64,000 nucleotides of DNA, from NCBI GenBank assembly GCA_028345295.1, contig JAOMDA010000001.1:124001-188000 (forward strand), written 5' to 3'. This document shows positions 17,828-27,177 of this stretch, piece by piece (position 1 is the first letter of the stretch; every line of letters begins with the position of its first letter). The stretch is from Candidatus Nitrosopelagicus sp. (GTDB taxonomy: Archaea > Thermoproteota > Nitrososphaeria > Nitrososphaerales > Nitrosopumilaceae). Made by a program: the position numbers and the translations under genes. The notes under the pieces are model-generated. The model searched no databases, was not told the origin of the DNA, and saw only the letters and a list, made by a program, of their open reading frames with translations.

Positions 17828-18784
17828 ATGACAAACTCTGACGTTATGTGGGTAGAAAAATATCGTCCAAAAAACCTTTCAGATTTGGTAAATCAAAAAG
17901 AAGTAAAAGGTAGTTTATCAGGATTAATCAAAAATGAATCAGAAATGCCTCATTTACTATTCACTGGTAGTGCAGGTGTAGGAAAAACAACTACTGCAAT
18001 ATGTATCTCACATCAAATACTTGGTGATGCATGGAAAGACTATACCTTAGAACTTAACGCATCTGATGAACGTGGAATTAACATGGTCCGTGAAAGAGTA
18101 AAAAAGTTCTCTCGATTTGCTGGACTAGATTCTCAAATACCATTTAAAATAATTATCTTGGATGAAGCAGATGAAATGACCTCTGACGCACAAACTGCGT
18201 TAAGAAGAATTATTGAGGATACTGCAAAATTTTGTAGATTTATACTTATTGCTAATAACATTTCAAAAATCATAGACCCAATTCAAAGTCGTTGTGCAGT
18301 ATTCAAGTTTACTAGAATTGATGAAAATGAAATAATTGAACAGTTAAAAATAATTTCTAAAAAAGAAAAACTCAAAGTAGATGAAAAAGGTCTTAAAGAA
18401 ATTACTGATTATGCTGGAGGCGATATGAGGCATGCAATTAATCTCCTTCAGGCAGTTGCAAGTACTGGAAGTATCACTGTATCAAGTGTAAAATCATCAG
18501 CAGGACTCACAAAAACCAATGATGTCTCTGATGTACTTGAATTATCTGTTGCAGGAAAAATCCAAGATGCACGAAATAAAATGATTGAACTGATTAAGGT
18601 TTATGGAATGTCAGAATCAGATTTTCTCAAATATATCAATCAAGCATTGTTTAAAGAGAAATATGAGAATCTTGAAGAAATGTCTCAGATAATTGCAAAA
18701 TATGATTATAGAATTTTATCTGGTGCAAATTCTGAAATCCAACTATCTGCTATGCTAGCAGAATTAGGAAAGTTTTCAAAGTAA
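17828..18784 (+). CDS. rfcS: Replication factor C small subunit
   Basis: 318-aa AAA+ subunit of the clamp loader that opens PCNA. WVEKYRPKNLSDLVNQ opens the protein, then Walker A GSAGVGKTTTA, Walker B IILDEADEMT, sensor 1 ILIANNISKI and the SRC Arg-finger motif (IQSRCAVF). The C-terminal collar domain is complete. It is divergent from the GINS-MCM-Hel308 operon with a 118-nt shared promoter region, so replication genes flank this spot on both sides. Confidence 0.95.
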   Translation: MTNSDVMWVEKYRPKNLSDLVNQKEVKGSLSGLIKNESEMPHLLFTGSAGVGKTTTAICISHQILGDAWKDYTLELNASDERGINMVRERVKKFSRFAGLDSQIPFKIIILDEADEMTSDAQTALRRIIEDTAKFCRFILIANNISKIIDPIQSRCAVFKFTRIDENEIIEQLKIISKKEKLKVDEKGLKEITDYAGGDMRHAINLLQAVASTGSITVSSVKSSAGLTKTNDVSDVLELSVAGKIQDARNKMIELIKVYGMSESDFLKYINQALFKEKYENLEEMSQIIAKYDYRILSGANSEIQLSAMLAELGKFSK

Positions 18785-18787
18785 AAA

Positions 18788-18871
18788 CGCAGAGAGAGGG
18801 ATTTGAACCCCCGCGTTCTTGCGAACACAGGCTCTCAAGGCCCGCGCCCTACCAGGCTAGGCGACCTCTGC
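18788..18871 (-). tRNA. tRNA-Ser (anticodon TGA)
   Basis: Read on the minus strand. The acceptor stem GCAGAGG (18871-18865) pairs with 18795-18789, with one G-T pair; discriminator G at 18788. The anticodon loop CTTGAGA gives TGA. A long variable arm with stem GTTC/GAAC and the GGTTCAAATCC T arm make it class II. 84 nt, no CCA and no intron. Confidence 0.94.
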
Positions 18872-18959
18872 GAATTTTGGAGCAATTTACTGCTTAAAAT
18901 TTGTTAAGTAGATTCAATCCCAGTGAATTTGTAGTGAATTAAAATACTGACTGCTAAGA

Positions 18960-20579
18960 TTAGCCCATTCCTGGAGGGCCACCGCCAGGTGCACCTGAAA
19001 TTGCAATAACATCATCTATTCTTAAAATCATTGATGCAGCTTCAGTTGCAGATTTGATAATCTGTTCTTTAACAACTACAGGCTCAACGATATTTAGTGA
19101 TAGCATATCACTAACTTTCCCATCTTTTGCATTGATTCCACTCCATTTTTTGCCTTCACTTTGTTTTGCACGTAAAGTGACCATCGTATCAATAGGATCC
19201 ATTCCAGCATTTTCTGCAATTGTAAGAGGAATAATTTCTAATGCTTCAGCAAATTTCTTAATTGCCAACTGTTGACGACCATCAAAACTTTCTGACCAGT
19301 CTTTCAAAAATGCTGCCAATAATGCTTCTGGTGCACCGCCACCTGCAACTATTGCTGGTTTTTCAATTACATCTTTTACAACCATCAATGCATCATGAAT
19401 AGAACGATCTACTTCATCTACAACTCTTTGTGAACCACCGCGGATAAGAAGGGTAACCGATTGTGGATTCCTGCAACCCTCAACAAACACCCATTTGTCA
19501 GATTCAACTTTCTTTTGGTGTACAAGGTCAGAAATTCCAAGATCTTTTTCAGAAATATCCTCAAGATTAGTTGTAATACGACCACCTGTAGCCTTTGCAA
19601 GCTTTGTCATATCACTTTCTTTTACACGTCTAACACCAAGTATTCCATATTTTGCTAAGAAATGTTGAGCCATGTCATCAATTCCTTTTTGACATATTAC
19701 AACATTAGTTCCAATTGAATGCAATTTATCTACCATGGATTTTAACATTCGATTTTCTTCTTCCAAAAACATTTGCATTTGTGTAGGATCATTAATTCTA
19801 ATTTCTGCACTCATCTCAGTTTTTTCAATTTCAAGTGCAGTGTTAATTAAAGCAATTTTAGCCTGCTGTATTTTTGTAGGCATACCACTATGAACAATTT
19901 CTTTATCAAGAACTATTCCTTTAATCAAGGTAGTATCAGTAATTGAACCTCCTGCCTTCTTCTCAACCTTAATGTTATCTAGGTCTACAGAAGACTTTTG
20001 ATTTTTAGTTTCAGTAATCTTTAAAATTGCATCAACAACAATTTTAGATAATATATCACTATCTTCAGAAATTAATTTTGATTCCATACTAGTTGCTGCA
20101 ATTTTTAGTAGAGTTTCTTTATCATCAGGTTGAACCTTTTTTGCAATCTCATCTAGAATTTCAAGTGATTTTTCTGATGCAGCTTGAAATCCATCAATGA
20201 TTACTGATGAATGTACATCCTTGCTCAAAAGCTCTTCTGCTTTTGCTAATAGAGTACCAGCAAAGATAACTGAAGATGTAGTACCATCGCCAACTTCTGT
20301 ATCAATAGTCTTAGAAATTTCAACCATCATTTTAGCAGTTGGGTGTTGTGCATCAATTTCTTTAAGAATTGTTGCACCGTCATTTGTTATTGTAACATCA
20401 CCTAATGAATCAACAAGCATTTTATCCAATCCGCGAGGACCTAAACTTGACTTTACTAATTCTGCAACTAATTTGGCAGCAGCAATATTATTTTTTTGAG
20501 CATCCCTACCTTTTTCTTGTAAAGCACTTTCCTTTAGAACTAATACAGGTCCATTAGGAGTTTGTTGAATAGATGCCAT
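18960..20579 (-). CDS. Thermosome (group II chaperonin) subunit
   Basis: 539-aa CCT/TRiC-like ATP-driven folding chaperonin. It shows the equatorial motifs SLGPRGLDKMLVD, TNDGATIL and GDGTTSSVIFAG, the late GGGAPEALLA and the Gly/Pro/Met tail GGGPPGMG typical of archaeal thermosomes. It is transcribed alone, bounded by tRNA-Ser and the adenine deaminase gene, whose direction it shares. Only one thermosome subunit lies in this window. Confidence 0.96.
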   Translation of the reverse strand: MASIQQTPNGPVLVLKESALQEKGRDAQKNNIAAAKLVAELVKSSLGPRGLDKMLVDSLGDVTITNDGATILKEIDAQHPTAKMMVEISKTIDTEVGDGTTSSVIFAGTLLAKAEELLSKDVHSSVIIDGFQAASEKSLEILDEIAKKVQPDDKETLLKIAATSMESKLISEDSDILSKIVVDAILKITETKNQKSSVDLDNIKVEKKAGGSITDTTLIKGIVLDKEIVHSGMPTKIQQAKIALINTALEIEKTEMSAEIRINDPTQMQMFLEEENRMLKSMVDKLHSIGTNVVICQKGIDDMAQHFLAKYGILGVRRVKESDMTKLAKATGGRITTNLEDISEKDLGISDLVHQKKVESDKWVFVEGCRNPQSVTLLIRGGSQRVVDEVDRSIHDALMVVKDVIEKPAIVAGGGAPEALLAAFLKDWSESFDGRQQLAIKKFAEALEIIPLTIAENAGMDPIDTMVTLRAKQSEGKKWSGINAKDGKVSDMLSLNIVEPVVVKEQIIKSATEAASMILRIDDVIAISGAPGGGPPGMG

Positions 20580-20611
20580 TAACTTTTTGCTATAAATCCT
20601 ATTTTAATACC

Positions 20612-22384
20612 TTACGAGATGATTGTTGGAATAAATTCTCGCTTTTTGATATCAATAATTCCACTATAAAGAATACGAATGTCTGGTAGTGCTAAAAATG
20701 GTAGAAAAACTGGAACTAAGTGAGGTTTTTTGAATTTACAGCCATTATCAGATAATACATGATTGATCTCTAAAAATTGTTTTGAGATTGTTTCAATTGG
20801 TTTTGACGAAATAATTCCAGCTACTTCCATAGGCATGAATGCAAGTATTTTTCCATGATTAACAATAATCATTCCACCTTTAGATTTTCTTAATTCATTT
20901 GATGCAGTTGCCATATCCTTTTCATTTGAACCTATTACTATCAGATCATTTTCATGAAAACTCCAAGTTGATGCAAAGGCACCTATCTCAGCTCCAAAAT
21001 TTCTAAGAAATCCAACAGTATGCTTTTTTGTACCACATATTCTGTCAAAGGCTGCCACTTTCCAGATATCTTTATCTACAGATGGTAGAATGTTGCCTTC
21101 TTTTGTTTTCAAATGTTCAGTAAATTTTTCGGTAACAATTTCTGTTTTCATTGAAATAACATTGACATTTTCTTCATTTTTTTGTGAGTTAATCATGAAA
21201 TCATTTTCTGTAAGAATAGGAGTTTTTACTGTATTTGTGATCCAGGAAGATGGTTTTGATTTTTTAATAACGGATAAAATTTTTCCGTTTGAAGAAATCA
21301 GTTTTCCACCTAAAAAGATTTTATTTATTTTTACTTTTTCTAAATTATCAAGTACTAGGATGTCTGCAATTTTTCCAGGCGCAATTCCTCCAAAATCGTT
21401 ATTCATTTTATAATAATCAAAACAATTCTTTGATGCCATTGATATTGCATCAATTGGGTCTAAACCAAGTTGAATTGATTCTCTGACACAATGATCAATG
21501 TGGCCATAAGTAGACAGTTCAACAGGATCCAAACCATCAGAACAAAACATTAGTCTGTTTGTGTACGTTCCATGACGCAAGACTGAAGGAATTATTTCTT
21601 TTAAATCCCGTCTAATTGATCCCTCTCTTATCATTATCCACATGCCTAATCTTAGGCGTTCAAGAACTTGTTCAAAGTTTATTGGTTCATGACATGAAAA
21701 AATTCCAGATGAAATATATGCATTTAATTTTTTTCCACTAGCTCCTGCTGTATGACCATTAATAATACAATTATCCTGATGCATCTGAATTAATGATTTC
21801 ATAGTATGCTTATCACGTGAAGTAACCTTTGTCCATGAGAATACTTCACCCAATCCAATTACAGATGGATTTTTTGTTGCTAACTTTTCTTCTTTCAATG
21901 ATAAAGTCTTTCCATGACTAAATTTTCTATCAACTGGTAACCCGCCTGGGACTGTATGAAAAAATCTCATTGGTAGATTCTGCGTCTGTTTTACAAATTC
22001 TTTGAATCCTCTAAACCCAGATACACTAACAACATCTATTGAATCTGGAAATAAAGAAGTTACACCACATAAAAGAGATTTTTTTACAAATTCTGATGGA
22101 AGTGTAAAATGATCAATGTGTATGTGTGGATCCGCAAAGCTTGGTGTTACAAATCTATTCTTTAAATCTATGACAGTTGTTTTTTTTCCTTTTGTATGAA
22201 TAGCATTAGGACCTACGTATGCAATTCTATCATTTTTAATTGCTATCTGGATATTTTCTTGTATTTCTCTAGTGTATACATTAACCAATGAACAATTCAC
22301 TAAAATTATATCAGATGGGATAGAACCTGTAGCTGCAGCATTTGTCTGCATTATTGATGATGTAATTGAAAACACATGGTACAT
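20612..22384 (-). CDS. ade: Adenine deaminase family amidohydrolase
   Basis: 590-aa two-part amidohydrolase with the adenine deaminase layout: a TIM-barrel with metal motif FADPHIHIDHFT, GHTAGASGKKLNAYISSG and MFCSDGLDP, and a long C-terminal domain (SFHENDLIVIGSN, KSKGGMIIVNHG, GCKFKKPHL) found in Ade. It would convert adenine to hypoxanthine in purine salvage. A second Met at codon 12 (22351) is an alternative start. It is divergent from L44e with only about 30-60 nt between starts. Confidence 0.85.
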   Translation of the reverse strand: MYHVFSITSSIMQTNAAATGSIPSDIILVNCSLVNVYTREIQENIQIAIKNDRIAYVGPNAIHTKGKKTTVIDLKNRFVTPSFADPHIHIDHFTLPSEFVKKSLLCGVTSLFPDSIDVVSVSGFRGFKEFVKQTQNLPMRFFHTVPGGLPVDRKFSHGKTLSLKEEKLATKNPSVIGLGEVFSWTKVTSRDKHTMKSLIQMHQDNCIINGHTAGASGKKLNAYISSGIFSCHEPINFEQVLERLRLGMWIMIREGSIRRDLKEIIPSVLRHGTYTNRLMFCSDGLDPVELSTYGHIDHCVRESIQLGLDPIDAISMASKNCFDYYKMNNDFGGIAPGKIADILVLDNLEKVKINKIFLGGKLISSNGKILSVIKKSKPSSWITNTVKTPILTENDFMINSQKNEENVNVISMKTEIVTEKFTEHLKTKEGNILPSVDKDIWKVAAFDRICGTKKHTVGFLRNFGAEIGAFASTWSFHENDLIVIGSNEKDMATASNELRKSKGGMIIVNHGKILAFMPMEVAGIISSKPIETISKQFLEINHVLSDNGCKFKKPHLVPVFLPFLALPDIRILYSGIIDIKKREFIPTIIS

Positions 22385-22448
22385 GTGCAGTTAGAGATTA
22401 TTATACATTGAAGCGATGTTTAAATTACCGTCAAAAAAGCTGATAATT

Positions 22449-22730
22449 GTGAATCTACCAAAGGAAAAAAGAGCATATTGTCCAAAATGTAAAAGTCATC
22501 AAACTATGAAAATTTCTATATACAAAGCAGGTAAACGACGTGGTTCTGCTGCTGGAGAAAGAAGACATGCATTACGAAAAAAGGGATATGGTGGACAAAA
22601 ATTCCCAAAACTAGCAAAACCAGCAAAAACGACAAAAAAAGTTACATTAATTGAGACTTGTAGTACATGTAAAAAGAAAATGATGAATAAAGGAATTAGA
22701 ATACGAAAGTTTGAGTTGGTGGCAGTATGA
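22449..22730 (+). CDS. rpl44e: Large ribosomal subunit protein eL42 (L44e)
   Basis: Archaeal/eukaryal zinc-ribbon ribosomal protein near the E site. The frame is open from an ATG at 22416, but the GTG at 22449 gives MNLPKEKRAYCPKC, the usual L44e N-terminus, and is preferred. Zinc Cys pairs are CPKC and CSTC; the basic middle (GKRRGSAAGERRHALRKKGYGG) is typical. The stop codon overlaps the S27e start (ATGA), so the two are translationally coupled. Confidence 0.93.
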   Translation: MNLPKEKRAYCPKCKSHQTMKISIYKAGKRRGSAAGERRHALRKKGYGGQKFPKLAKPAKTTKKVTLIETCSTCKKKMMNKGIRIRKFELVAV

Positions 22731-22921
22731 AAAAAGCTCACATACTTACCCCAGAACCAAATAGTAAATTTCAAAAAATTAAATGCATGGAATGTGATGA
22801 AGAGCAAATTGTGTTTTCACATAATTCAACCAAAGTTACATGTAATTCTTGTGGAAATATCCTTTCAGAGCCAACTGGATCAAAGGCTAAGATTAATGGA
22901 AAAATTTCAGGTACTGCATAA
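22727..22921 (+). CDS. rps27e: Small ribosomal subunit protein eS27
   Basis: 64-aa zinc-ribbon protein. Cys pairs CMEC and CNSC are spaced as in S27e, with the family phrase FQKIKCMECDEEQIVFSH. It overlaps the upstream L44e stop by 4 nt and, at its 3' end, the convergent cobY gene by 15 nt. Confidence 0.95.
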   Translation: MKKAHILTPEPNSKFQKIKCMECDEEQIVFSHNSTKVTCNSCGNILSEPTGSKAKINGKISGTA

Positions 22922-23485
22922 CAATTCATAATCGTCTTTTGTGTTAATATTTAATCCAATTCTTTTATCATCAATTACAACTAGACTTTCTTCAATTGAT
23001 TCTAAATTGTTAATTTTACTTGCATTAACAAGTGATATTCCTGAAAAAACATATTCTTTGTTCTGAGTAGTGTATTCGGATTTAATCCCTATGGAATCAA
23101 GAAAAGAATTTTTTAAAACTATGCTAGTCCAAACATTATTCGAATTATAATTTTCAACTATTTGTTTAATAATTTTATCATCAAGTAATGGAAGATCTCC
23201 TGATGTAATAAACACTGAATCATCTAATTGTTTTAAGACAAAGTTTAGATCACTAACAAAATCTTTTCCAGACGTTGAAATTATTTCAATTCCAGACTGT
23301 TGTAGAATTTTTTCTGTTTCTGGTGAATTTGAACTAGTTGCTGCAATTATTCTTGAAAAGCAATTAGAATTCTTTAGTGCGTCAACTACATGCATAATTA
23401 CTGGTTTCTTATACTCAAGAAGTAATTTTTCTTGTTTTGTGTCCATTCTGGTGCCCTTTCCACCAGCCATAATTAGACTAATCAT
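22907..23485 (-). CDS. cobY: Adenosylcobinamide-phosphate guanylyltransferase CobY
   Basis: 192-aa nucleotidyltransferase that activates adenosylcobinamide phosphate with GTP to AdoCbi-GDP; the archaeal replacement of CobU. The N-terminal MAGGKGTRMDTKQEKLLLEYKKP is a MobA/CobY-type nucleotide loop, and the metal Asp lies in ITSGDLPLLDD. Context is decisive: its start overlaps the stop of cobS by 4 nt in a cobalamin operon. MobA-like activity on other substrates cannot be ruled out from sequence alone. Confidence 0.85.
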   Translation of the reverse strand: MISLIMAGGKGTRMDTKQEKLLLEYKKPVIMHVVDALKNSNCFSRIIAATSSNSPETEKILQQSGIEIISTSGKDFVSDLNFVLKQLDDSVFITSGDLPLLDDKIIKQIVENYNSNNVWTSIVLKNSFLDSIGIKSEYTTQNKEYVFSGISLVNASKINNLESIEESLVVIDDKRIGLNINTKDDYELLCST

Positions 23486-24207
23486 AATGAAACAAAAATT
23501 AGAAGGGACGCGAGTCTCGTAATTTCGTTTGTTGCCCCCAACACATCACCTGTTATTCCACCAAAGCTTCTTGTTGCAAGACCAACCATTAACATGGTTA
23601 TGATAATTCCAACTGCAAAAACAATCAGTCCAGATTCTTCTCCAATAAATAAAAATGGTAAAATTGTGATAGCAAATGCAGCGGCTAACCGCTTTTTGTC
23701 GTTCATAATTTGCATGAATGGTGAATTTGAGCCAACTGCGGCAGAATTACCTAGGCTTGCCATTAGAACCATTGAAAATTTTGCCAAGATTTCACTTAGA
23801 AGAATTATTTTGAATAATTCATAACCACTTGTTAAAGAAATAGCAATTATTGCACCAGCAATATACAAAACAATTGAAACAATCCCAGCAGAACCAGTTG
23901 ATAGGTCTTTCATTGCTTTGAGTTTCTTTTCTTTTGAACCTCTGGTCATTAGACCGTCAGCAAAATCAGCAAGGCCATCGTTGTGATGAATTCCAGTGAT
24001 TACTGCTAAAGAAGCAACAACTAACAGTGATGTAATTAATGGATCAAGAAATAAAGATAAACCAAAACCAAATGAACCCACAAGAAGACCAATTGCAATT
24101 CCAGCAATTGGGAATAGATACATGTGCTTGGCAACTGTTTCAAGATTTGCATTGCTAGTAGGAATTATCGTAAGAAATGAAAAAACTGAACCGATCTGTT
24201 TAAGCAA
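23482..24207 (-). CDS. cobS: Adenosylcobinamide-GDP ribazoletransferase CobS
   Basis: 241-aa integral membrane cobalamin synthase that joins AdoCbi-GDP with the activated lower-ligand nucleoside. The typical FLTIIPT N-terminus, HHNDGLADFADGLMTRGSKEKKLKAMKDLSTGSAG block (Asp-rich metal site) and several membrane helices are seen. Overlaps cbiB by 8 nt upstream and cobY by 4 nt downstream. Confidence 0.93.
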   Translation of the reverse strand: MLKQIGSVFSFLTIIPTSNANLETVAKHMYLFPIAGIAIGLLVGSFGFGLSLFLDPLITSLLVVASLAVITGIHHNDGLADFADGLMTRGSKEKKLKAMKDLSTGSAGIVSIVLYIAGAIIAISLTSGYELFKIILLSEILAKFSMVLMASLGNSAAVGSNSPFMQIMNDKKRLAAAFAITILPFLFIGEESGLIVFAVGIIITMLMVGLATRSFGGITGDVLGATNEITRLASLLIFVSL

Positions 24208-25174
24208 GAATTGTCAACCCCAAATAAGATAGAACTGTGATGATTGGAATTGTAACTATTCCAAAGAATAGAATTGTGGTGACTTTCATTAAGACGATTG
24301 CTGAGCGTACATGTGTTGTTGAAAGATAAACTGAACCATTACCAATTCTGTAATGATCAACTTTTTGGAATTTTGTATCTAATGCACCTGCTAGTGCTGC
24401 CATTGGATAACCAGCGTTTGGACTAGAAGTATTACCACTGTGTTTCTTTAAAATTTGATATGATTGTTTCCAGTCATTTCCTAGAAGCATTGATGCCAAC
24501 ACCATAACTAGTCCTGTTAATCGTGATGGTATATAGTTCAGAACATTATCACAGTTTGCTCCAAACCAACCAAGATTTCTAAACATCTCAGTTTTGTAAC
24601 CAATCATTGAATCAATTGTATTTACTACACGATAAACAAACGCACCTGGAAGACCAAAGAGTGCAAAATAAAACAGTGGTCCTGTAATACCATCAACTGT
24701 GTTTTCGCTTATGCTTTCTAAAGCTCCAGATAAAACATGATTCTTGTCCAAATCTTTTGTTTTACGCTTAGTGATCATGGCTAGATTTGTTCTAGCCTCA
24801 TCAATATCGTCATTCTCGAGTGCATCAACAACTCTTAATGCATGCTTTTCCATGCCACGTATTGCAATTGTTGTTTTTAGCAAGATAGCACCAACTATGA
24901 TAGAAATTATGATGGTAAGAATTTCATTTCCAATTATAGAATCTAGTTTTAGATTGAATAGTAATAATAATGCACCAACAGTTACAGTTGAAATTAATAC
25001 AATCATTATGCCACCAAATTTTTCAAAGTATGTGTTCTCATTTTTGAACATTGGTACTAGATTACCAATAAAATTACCAATCCATGCAGTTGGATGATAT
25101 TTATTTCTTGGATCGCCAAAAATGAGATCTAAGGTTATCGCAAAGCCAATGATTAGAATAGATTCAAATATCAT
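24200..25174 (-). CDS. cbiB: Adenosylcobinamide-phosphate synthase CbiB/CobD
   Basis: 324-aa membrane protein that amidates adenosylcobyric acid with aminopropanol phosphate. FGDPRNKYHPTAWIGNFIG at the N-terminus, SENTVDGITGPLFYFALFGLPGAFVYRVVNTIDSMIGY and SRLTGL are the hallmark motifs. The start overlaps the cobQ stop by 4 nt. Confidence 0.95.
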   Translation of the reverse strand: MIFESILIIGFAITLDLIFGDPRNKYHPTAWIGNFIGNLVPMFKNENTYFEKFGGIMIVLISTVTVGALLLLFNLKLDSIIGNEILTIIISIIVGAILLKTTIAIRGMEKHALRVVDALENDDIDEARTNLAMITKRKTKDLDKNHVLSGALESISENTVDGITGPLFYFALFGLPGAFVYRVVNTIDSMIGYKTEMFRNLGWFGANCDNVLNYIPSRLTGLVMVLASMLLGNDWKQSYQILKKHSGNTSSPNAGYPMAALAGALDTKFQKVDHYRIGNGSVYLSTTHVRSAIVLMKVTTILFFGIVTIPIITVLSYLGLTILA

Positions 25175-25998
25175 TTTAAGATCCTTTTGATTCCACTAAT
25201 ATTAAGACTTGAACGTACAACATTACTGATTTTGTCAATCTCTGAATTTAATTTCCTTAGATTGGCTTTGTTCCATACTAATTTCTTTGTAGAATTGCCT
25301 ATTGAATCCTCATCAGGAATAGAAAATTTGGTTAATGGGATTGTTCCAAGAACTGGTTTCTTGGTTTTCTGCCTTAGTTTTCTAAAACCAGGTTTAAGAA
25401 TTTCTATATCTCCTCGAAACTTGTTAAAGACAAAACCCTTGACAAGTTTTTGATATTTCTTTTCAATAAGCTCCATGGTTCCTACTAAACTAGCAAAAGA
25501 ACCACCACGCTCAATATCGGTTATCAAAATTACATTTGACTTTGTTTTTTCAGCGATCTTCATATTTGCAATATCATATTTTACTAGATTGATTTCAGCT
25601 GGTGAACCAGCACCCTCGATAATTATCAGGTCATGATTTTTTTCTAATTGTTTGTAGGAATTCAAAGCAAGTTGTAAACCAGTTTTGTTTACAAATTTTG
25701 TATAGTAATCAGATGCATACATTTTCTTAAAGAATTTTCCATTAGTAAAGACAGAGCTTCGATAGTTTCCCAATGGTTTTAGTAAGATTGGATTTTGTTC
25801 AGGTAAGATTTCTGTGCGTGCTGCAATGGATTGTATTGCTTGTGCACGAGATATCTCAAAATCCTTTGTGATATAGGCGTAATTTGACATATTTTGTGCC
25901 TTGAATGGCGATACTGAGTAACCCATATCTGAGAATATTCTACAGAGTGCAGTAACTAAGATTGTTTTTCCCGAACCCGAAGAAGTTCCTTGTATCAT
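25171..25998 (-). CDS. cobQ: Cobyric acid synthase CobQ, synthetase domain only (no glutaminase domain)
   Basis: 275 aa. The ATP-binding synthetase half is complete: IQGTSSGSGKTILVTALCRIF P-loop, PFKAQNMSNYAYIT, EISRAQAIQSIAA, NPILLKP, IIIEGAGSPAEINL, TDIERGGSFASLVGT and LGTIPLTKFSIPDEDS. Known CobQ proteins run to about 480-500 aa with a C-terminal class I glutaminase (nucleophile Cys, late His). Here the protein stops about 40 residues after the synthetase part. The stop overlaps the cbiB start by 4 nt, so no lost domain lies downstream. It presumably amidates adenosylcobyrinate a,c-diamide with free ammonia or with a partner glutaminase. Confidence 0.87.
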   Translation of the reverse strand: MIQGTSSGSGKTILVTALCRIFSDMGYSVSPFKAQNMSNYAYITKDFEISRAQAIQSIAARTEILPEQNPILLKPLGNYRSSVFTNGKFFKKMYASDYYTKFVNKTGLQLALNSYKQLEKNHDLIIIEGAGSPAEINLVKYDIANMKIAEKTKSNVILITDIERGGSFASLVGTMELIEKKYQKLVKGFVFNKFRGDIEILKPGFRKLRQKTKKPVLGTIPLTKFSIPDEDSIGNSTKKLVWNKANLRKLNSEIDKISNVVRSSLNISGIKRILK

Positions 25999-26014
25999 TA
26001 ATGATTTTGAAATA

Positions 26015-27094
26015 TTAAATCGCCTCCAATGCTTTGATTAATTTTACATTATCTTTACGCCTTTTTACAGCAATTCTAACATAATTTTCATTTAATCCAC
26101 GAAAAGTACTACAATCACGAATTAGAATATTTTTTCTTAATAGTTTCTTTTGGAGTATTTTTGATTTTATTTTTGTATTTATTAAAATGAAATTTGTTGA
26201 TGAGTTATAACAACTGAAATTTTTCATCTTGGATATAGATTTTTTTAGAAACTGATTCTCATTTTTGATTAATTTTCTAGATTTTTCAAGAAATGGATGA
26301 TAGCAAATTGCTGCACTTGCTGCATTTTGTGCTATGTTACTTACATTCCATGGAATCTTTAATTTCTGTAAGACATTCACCATTTCTTTATTGCCTACTC
26401 CATACCCAATTCTAAGACCTGCTAAACCAAATGATTTTGTAAATGAACGTAAGATGAATAAATTTTCATATGTTTTGATTAATTTAATTAGTGACTGATT
26501 TTTTTCTGAGATTAATTCAATGAATGTCTCATCAACAAATACAAGGCTAGATTTTTTTTGTGCATTTTTAATAATTCTTATAATATTAGTTTTTTTGACT
26601 AGTACACCAGTTGGATTATTTGGATTACAAACAAAAACTGCTCCATTTTTTGGTATCTTTTTTACAAATTCGTCTATGTCATAATTTAGATTAAATGTTT
26701 TATGAAAAATAGTTTTACATCCAGATAATTTGCAAGCTTTTTCATATTCAGTGAATGTTGGTACCGGGATTAATACACTGGTCTTTTCATTTAGAAATGC
26801 TTTTGTAAAATTATAAATGATTTCAGTTGCACCATTCCCAACAAGTATTTGTGATTCATTAAGTCCTGTATACCATTTCAAATTTGCACGTAGACTGATA
26901 GAATCAGAGTCAGGATATGTTGAAATGAATTTTAGCTGTTTTTTCAAGAATTTTGTCACACCTGGATGGCATCCTAACGGGTTAACATTTGAGCTAAAAT
27001 CAATAATATCCATAGATGGGTTCCTAATAGAGTATAATCCACCATGGGAGGCTGGAGAATGCCTTCCAACGAATTGGTTCACTTTAATTTTCAA
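26015..27094 (-). CDS. PLP enzyme CobC/CobD-like, L-threonine-phosphate decarboxylase
   Basis: 359-aa fold-type I aminotransferase-like protein. IDFSSNVNPLGCHPG is the N-terminal phrase of CobC/CobD, and the PLP Lys is in RSFTKSFGLAGLRIGYG, with NPNNPTG and the substrate-binding RIAVKRRKDN near the end. Probably makes (R)-1-aminopropan-2-yl phosphate for CbiB, as it leads the cobalamin operon, 16 nt before cobQ. Histidinol-phosphate aminotransferase is the main alternative by homology. Confidence 0.8.
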   Translation of the reverse strand: MKIKVNQFVGRHSPASHGGLYSIRNPSMDIIDFSSNVNPLGCHPGVTKFLKKQLKFISTYPDSDSISLRANLKWYTGLNESQILVGNGATEIIYNFTKAFLNEKTSVLIPVPTFTEYEKACKLSGCKTIFHKTFNLNYDIDEFVKKIPKNGAVFVCNPNNPTGVLVKKTNIIRIIKNAQKKSSLVFVDETFIELISEKNQSLIKLIKTYENLFILRSFTKSFGLAGLRIGYGVGNKEMVNVLQKLKIPWNVSNIAQNAASAAICYHPFLEKSRKLIKNENQFLKKSISKMKNFSCYNSSTNFILINTKIKSKILQKKLLRKNILIRDCSTFRGLNENYVRIAVKRRKDNVKLIKALEAI

Positions 27095-27177
27095 TATATG
27101 GGATATTAGGTTACAATATAGTATTCTTTTGGTTTGCTTCTAAAGGAATATTAACTGAAAATAGGAAATACCTATCT

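Noticed and set aside
24744-25097. 117-aa plus-strand frame
   Set aside because: Antisense shadow of cbiB, which has firm family motifs.
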